Of a DNA stretch of 64,000 bases, positions 60,683 through 64,000 are shown one piece after another (the first letter of the stretch is position 1; each line of letters begins with the position of its first letter). Origin of the DNA: Gracilaria domingensis (taxonomy: Eukaryota > Rhodophyta > Florideophyceae > Gracilariales > Gracilariaceae); assembly GCA_022539475.1 (NCBI GenBank), contig VCMS01000337.1, forward strand, positions 30,011 to 94,010. Reading direction: 5' to 3'. Below the pieces are notes generated by a model. The model was not told where the DNA came from. It searched no databases and was given only the letters and a program-made list of their open reading frames with translations. A program made the position numbers and the translations under genes.

Positions 60683-61539
60683 TGTAGAGCAAAACGCCCT
60701 TTGTGGGGATGCACCGAGGTGCTTTTCATAGTTTGTTGATCCGTTACCGGCTTCGACACCTCAGGTTATGAGAGGCTACTGGGGTAGTGCCCCTATTTTG
60801 GGGTATGCCTAGGAAGGGTAGTATTTCTGCACACGTGTGCCAAGTTGGCCCGATAGCGGGTGCGCCGTGGCAAGCCTGCCACGGTTGCACACCTGTAATG
60901 TATTGGCCGGCAGCGCCGGACAGTTAGATATTTTAATTGATATTTTCAAGTGCCGTATATAAGTGGCGGCACTTGCCGCCACTGTACGGGAAGTAAACCT
61001 CAACGAGGCCTTTGGCTCTGATCTTCTTGCCGCTTGCGCACGGTCACCAGCCCCATCCTGGGGAATACCGCCGCAATTCCGGGCTGATCAACCAACCTCC
61101 GTCCCTGAGGAGTACTAATCCGTCGTCACGGCACTTTTCTTATCTATTTTATTGTTGTCATTTCCGTCTTACGGCTTTCGCTACTCTGCCCTACATTGTA
61201 GGTTTGTTTTATTTGTCTCGGGAGTTTTCCCGCTTATCGCGAGTCAGTGCTCCGCAGTGCGGCTCGTTTGTTGATCTTTTGTCGTCCCATACCGTGGGGC
61301 TGGATACCCCCACTCGCTGTGGCTCGCCGGAACCATCCGGATACCTACGCCGATTCTACCCCTTCTACCTCCGACTGCGCGCCCAGATCGGGGCCACCCG
61401 GATTTACACCCGGCTCGTGTTGGCCCTATCGGAGGGTTCTGCCGCTCGACTGCCCTTCACAGGGAGCAGGGCCTGAACACCCTGAGGTGCTCGTCCGCGA
61501 CGCGGCTTGTTGTTTTCCCGTCGAGGGTTTTGCACCACA
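60683..61539 (+). repeat. RE3 3' LTR (857 bp)
   Basis: Base-for-base copy of 49775-50631 with one seen difference (61293). Followed by the duplication GAAAC (61540-61544). Confidence 0.95.
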
Positions 61540-61544
61540 GAAAC

Positions 61545-62389
61545 CAGCAACAGACCCGGCGGCGGGTGACGGAGATGTGTATTTAGCCCACGCGGCAAAG
61601 ATCTCTATACAGAGTCTGTAGTTCTAGGACGTGTGGGCAAGAAGGTATCTGCACAATGTAAGGTGTCCGAAGACGGAATTAGCCCGAGGGCAATGGCCAC
61701 AAACGATCAGAATTGCCTGAAAGATCCTGAGGGATGGAGCTAGAACGTACCGTACGCGGTGAGTCTCCGGCAAGAGTGGTGCACTTCGCGCAGGCGGAAC
61801 TAGTCTAGAGCCAAACCCGGTTACCCTTTACTGAAGGTGGAAGTGGCCGCGGGTTCACCTCTTATACCGTAACCGGTAAATTAGTTAAACTAAATTTAAT
61901 ACTCTAGTGAACACTTGTGCAAAGCCACACACGTAGTGTTCGAGACCAGCCCGCGTCAGCGGCCAGTTAATAATTCGACTGTAGAAACAATTCCTCTGTG
62001 AACGGACCCAAATGAGACCACGTGTACCCACGACCACTCAATACCACATGCCACACTATGATCAGTCCAGCGGACATCCCGACATCCAACCACCTCAACA
62101 TATCCCAGTTTTGGGCCACGTTTCATACTTTCCTTTCTTAGGATCAAACCTCGGCGCACGAGTTATGAGCATCATCAGTGCTGATACCACGCTTCTGCGT
62201 TTGCTTTACAGTGCCTTTTGATCACAAGTGTAACGATTTCCTGTTCTTCCGCTTCGGATGAATACGTTCCGTTTTACAACATCGTGAATATAGTTATTGG
62301 TTTCCCGAGATGTCGACATCGACCATTTGTCTCTTATGTTACCAACACGGTCAAAGATCATAAGCAACGCGTACGCCAAAGAGATGTTT
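61545..62389. other. Continuation of the old LTR relic, then spacer
   Basis: Up to about 61980 the composition resembles the relic left of RE3. From 62000 it is ordinary non-coding sequence. No gene supported. Confidence 0.45.
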
Positions 62390-63735
62390 TAGGAGACAAG
62401 AGAAAAGAAAGATGGGAAGGATGTCAAGCCGTTTTGAGGCGAGGCTGGTATACGAGAATGGAAAGATTTGCCCACTTGAATTGTGTAGTGCAATTGAATC
62501 CGGAACTCCGGTCTCGCTCGTGCTGCTGATCGCAGGTGTGCCGGTATGCTGGAATGGTGCCTCAGATAGTGAGGATAGTATAGACCTTGGTGGGAGAATG
62601 TTTAATTGTTGGCCTGGTTGTGGGCACATTAAGTGTCCTCGTGGTGGATTTGACCGCTTTCGCCGAATGCCCCTTGAGCCGACGGGGCACGGTACACGTG
62701 TGTGCCTATGGCCGGATATGTACCGGGATATTTGTTAGACTAGATACTGTAGTGATCCGTACTTTAGGGCCAGCAGGCTGGCCACCCTTCTGGGAAGTAA
62801 AGACAACCAAGTGTTCGGCTCTAAGTCTATCGCCTGCACGCGACCGCGCCTCTTCGGAAAGCGTCCGTTTCGAATACGGTAGCACTTATCCACCTCGCGT
62901 CTTTGAGGAGCCACCGTGTACATACGGTCACTGTCTTTTCCTTTTTGTTTTGTGGTTTTTTTCTTTTCTTCCGTTCTAACGGCTGTGTTTCGTCCTCTTA
63001 TCAGGTTATTCTTTCCTTTTTTTGTTTCTTCTTCGTTTTTTATCTTGTTTTGCGGAGTATGTGTCGGTGTACACGGCGTTTTTTTTGTTTGCCTCTTTAT
63101 ATGCTCGCACCGCTAACTCGGATCGCCCACTTTATCGGCTGGTCTTTCCATCAAATCTGCGTCTTTAAGTTGGGAACGGGTCCCCCGGAGTTACGCCGGG
63201 CACGTGTCAACTCAAGTGGAGGGCTTCTTTGCTGTGCTACTTTTCACAGAGAGCAAGGCTGAACTTCTTGAGTGCTTCCGCGTATGCGGCAGATTTTTGT
63301 CCGTTCGCATCACGGTTTTGCACCACAAATTGTACAAATGACGTTTGCGGGACGGAGACAAGAATTTGAACGCGTAATTAGCGAAAAATGGGTGAAGAGT
63401 AGGGACTGTGTAGGACAAAAAAATATAGTGAAAAGATTAAGTTGGGATGAGTTTTGATATGCATCTCAACTTGGAAAAATAGGAAGAAATAGCACAATCA
63501 TAGATTGGAGATAGGGTAGTGGAAAAGAGAGGAGCGGGCAGTGCGACAAAATAGAATCTCTACAAAAAGTAGAAAACCCGAGAATTAAACTGCGCAAGTT
63601 GAACTTTAATATTATAAACTTTGTCAATATTTTCCGTGCTGCCTCTCTTGTTCTCTTGTCTGCCCCAAAAAGACCAAAACCTAGCTTTGCTTCCAAAAAA
63701 ACAGACAATATTCTACTTTGCACATAATAGACGAC
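62390..63735 (+). repeat. Dispersed repeat, copy 2, split by a solo LTR
   Basis: 62390-62483 and 63333-63735 together match 39560-40040. The 844-bp solo LTR lies between them. Copy 2 has about 27 extra bases after the LTR and lacks the coiled-coil ORF upstream of about 62390. Confidence 0.7.
62484..63327 (+). repeat. Solo LTR (844 bp) with AATTG target duplication
   Basis: Starts TGTAGTGC, ends GCACCACA, and is flanked by AATTG at 62479-62483 and 63328-63332. Its end (cggttttgcaccaca) and several upstream words resemble the RE3 LTR (gggttttgcaccaca), so it belongs to a related family. A solo LTR remains after recombination between two LTRs removes the interior. Contains a long T-rich stretch (62935-63090). 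Confidence 0.88.
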
Positions 63736-64000
63736 GACGTTTGTAGTGTCTACCACCTGGCGCGTTTGTTCTGATTTACAGATCCGGCACATGTGGTGAG
63801 GTCTTTTCAGTTTTGCAACCGGTTAGTCCGATAATTTCGAGAAACGCTCTACGGCCCCCTGTTGCTGATCTCATTTTTTGATGTATTTCCGATTTTTTCA
63901 AAGACCCCGCAAGTGCTGTGCTAAAGGTGAAACCCAATTATGAATTTTCTATATCTTAAGCAAGTTGTATATTTGTCTATAAGGCAAAATCCTTTTTCTC
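63736..64000. other. Unassigned sequence to the window end
   Basis: AT-rich, no coding frame or repeat recognised. Confidence 0.5.

Larger units (their letters stand above)
49775..61539 (+). mobile_element. RE3: complete, recently inserted Ty3/gypsy chromovirus
   Basis: Flanked by a 5-bp duplication GAAAC (49770-49774 and 61540-61544). Order: LTR (49775-50631), primer-binding site, gag, pol in the -1 frame, chromodomain, convergent antisense ORF (58831-60522), polypurine tract (60669-60682), LTR (60683-61539). The LTRs are both 857 bp and I see one difference (t at about 50385 versus g at 61293), so insertion is recent. Gag, PR-RT-RH-IN and the antisense ORF are open. Only the linker between integrase and chromodomain seems shifted (57000-57330). 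Protein sequences are clearly diverged from RE2, so this is a sister family. Confidence 0.95.

Overview
This is eukaryotic nuclear DNA. It consists of a few small, mostly intron-poor host genes and gene relics inside a dense, nested field of transposable elements. The mix resembles a compact florideophyte red-alga genome: long Ty3/gypsy chromoviruses, an RLE-type LINE, a Tnp2 DNA transposon, and islands of short genes. That assignment is an inference from style and was not tested.

Layout. (1) 1-17685: two minus-strand Ty3/gypsy chromodomain elements in tandem. RE1 (1-6380) is cut by the window start. RE2 (5356-17685) shares with RE1 the LTR at 5356-6380, which contains a 66-N gap. The sequence between about 1898 and 5955 is a single-base-insertion-riddled version of the matching part of RE2 and looks like poor assembly rather than decay. 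(2) 17686-20000: a truncated basic, repeat-bearing protein gene cut by the RE2 LTR, and a SET-domain gene. (3) 20300-25070: a Tnp2-type (CACTA/EnSpm-like) transposase with a divergent partner ORF. (4) 26066-30421: a non-LTR retrotransposon encoding a reverse transcriptase and a C-terminal restriction-like endonuclease, inserted in a decayed sulfite oxidase gene (30421-31739). (5) 33696-38029: a host island with a FUN14-domain protein, a membrane protein, a ketopantoate-reductase-like protein and a ribulose-phosphate epimerase fragment. (6) 38670-40040: a coiled-coil ORF with a downstream repeat that recurs at 62390-63735. (7) 41766-42998: zinc-finger-like coding frames. (8) 42999-46800: AT-rich spacer. 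(9) 46830-47580: a USP7-like deubiquitinase pseudogene. (10) 48300-49774 and 61545-62000: old LTR-element relics. (11) 49775-61539: RE3, a complete, very young plus-strand Ty3 element with near-identical 857-bp LTRs and a 5-bp target duplication. (12) 62484-63327: a solo LTR with its own 5-bp duplication, inside the second copy of the coiled-coil-associated repeat.

The most interesting system is in the Ty3 elements. RE2 and RE3 are clearly diverged, yet each carries a homologous ~600-residue ORF in antisense between the chromodomain and the 3' LTR. Each antisense ORF has a TATA box on the antisense strand about 60 bp from the LTR. Both elements also share a G AAA AAC heptamer directly before the gag stop with pol in the -1 frame, the same primer-binding core, and internal copies of their own polypurine tract at corresponding places. 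Together these indicate an element that makes Gag and Gag-Pol from the sense strand by -1 frameshifting and an extra protein of unknown role from its own convergent promoter.
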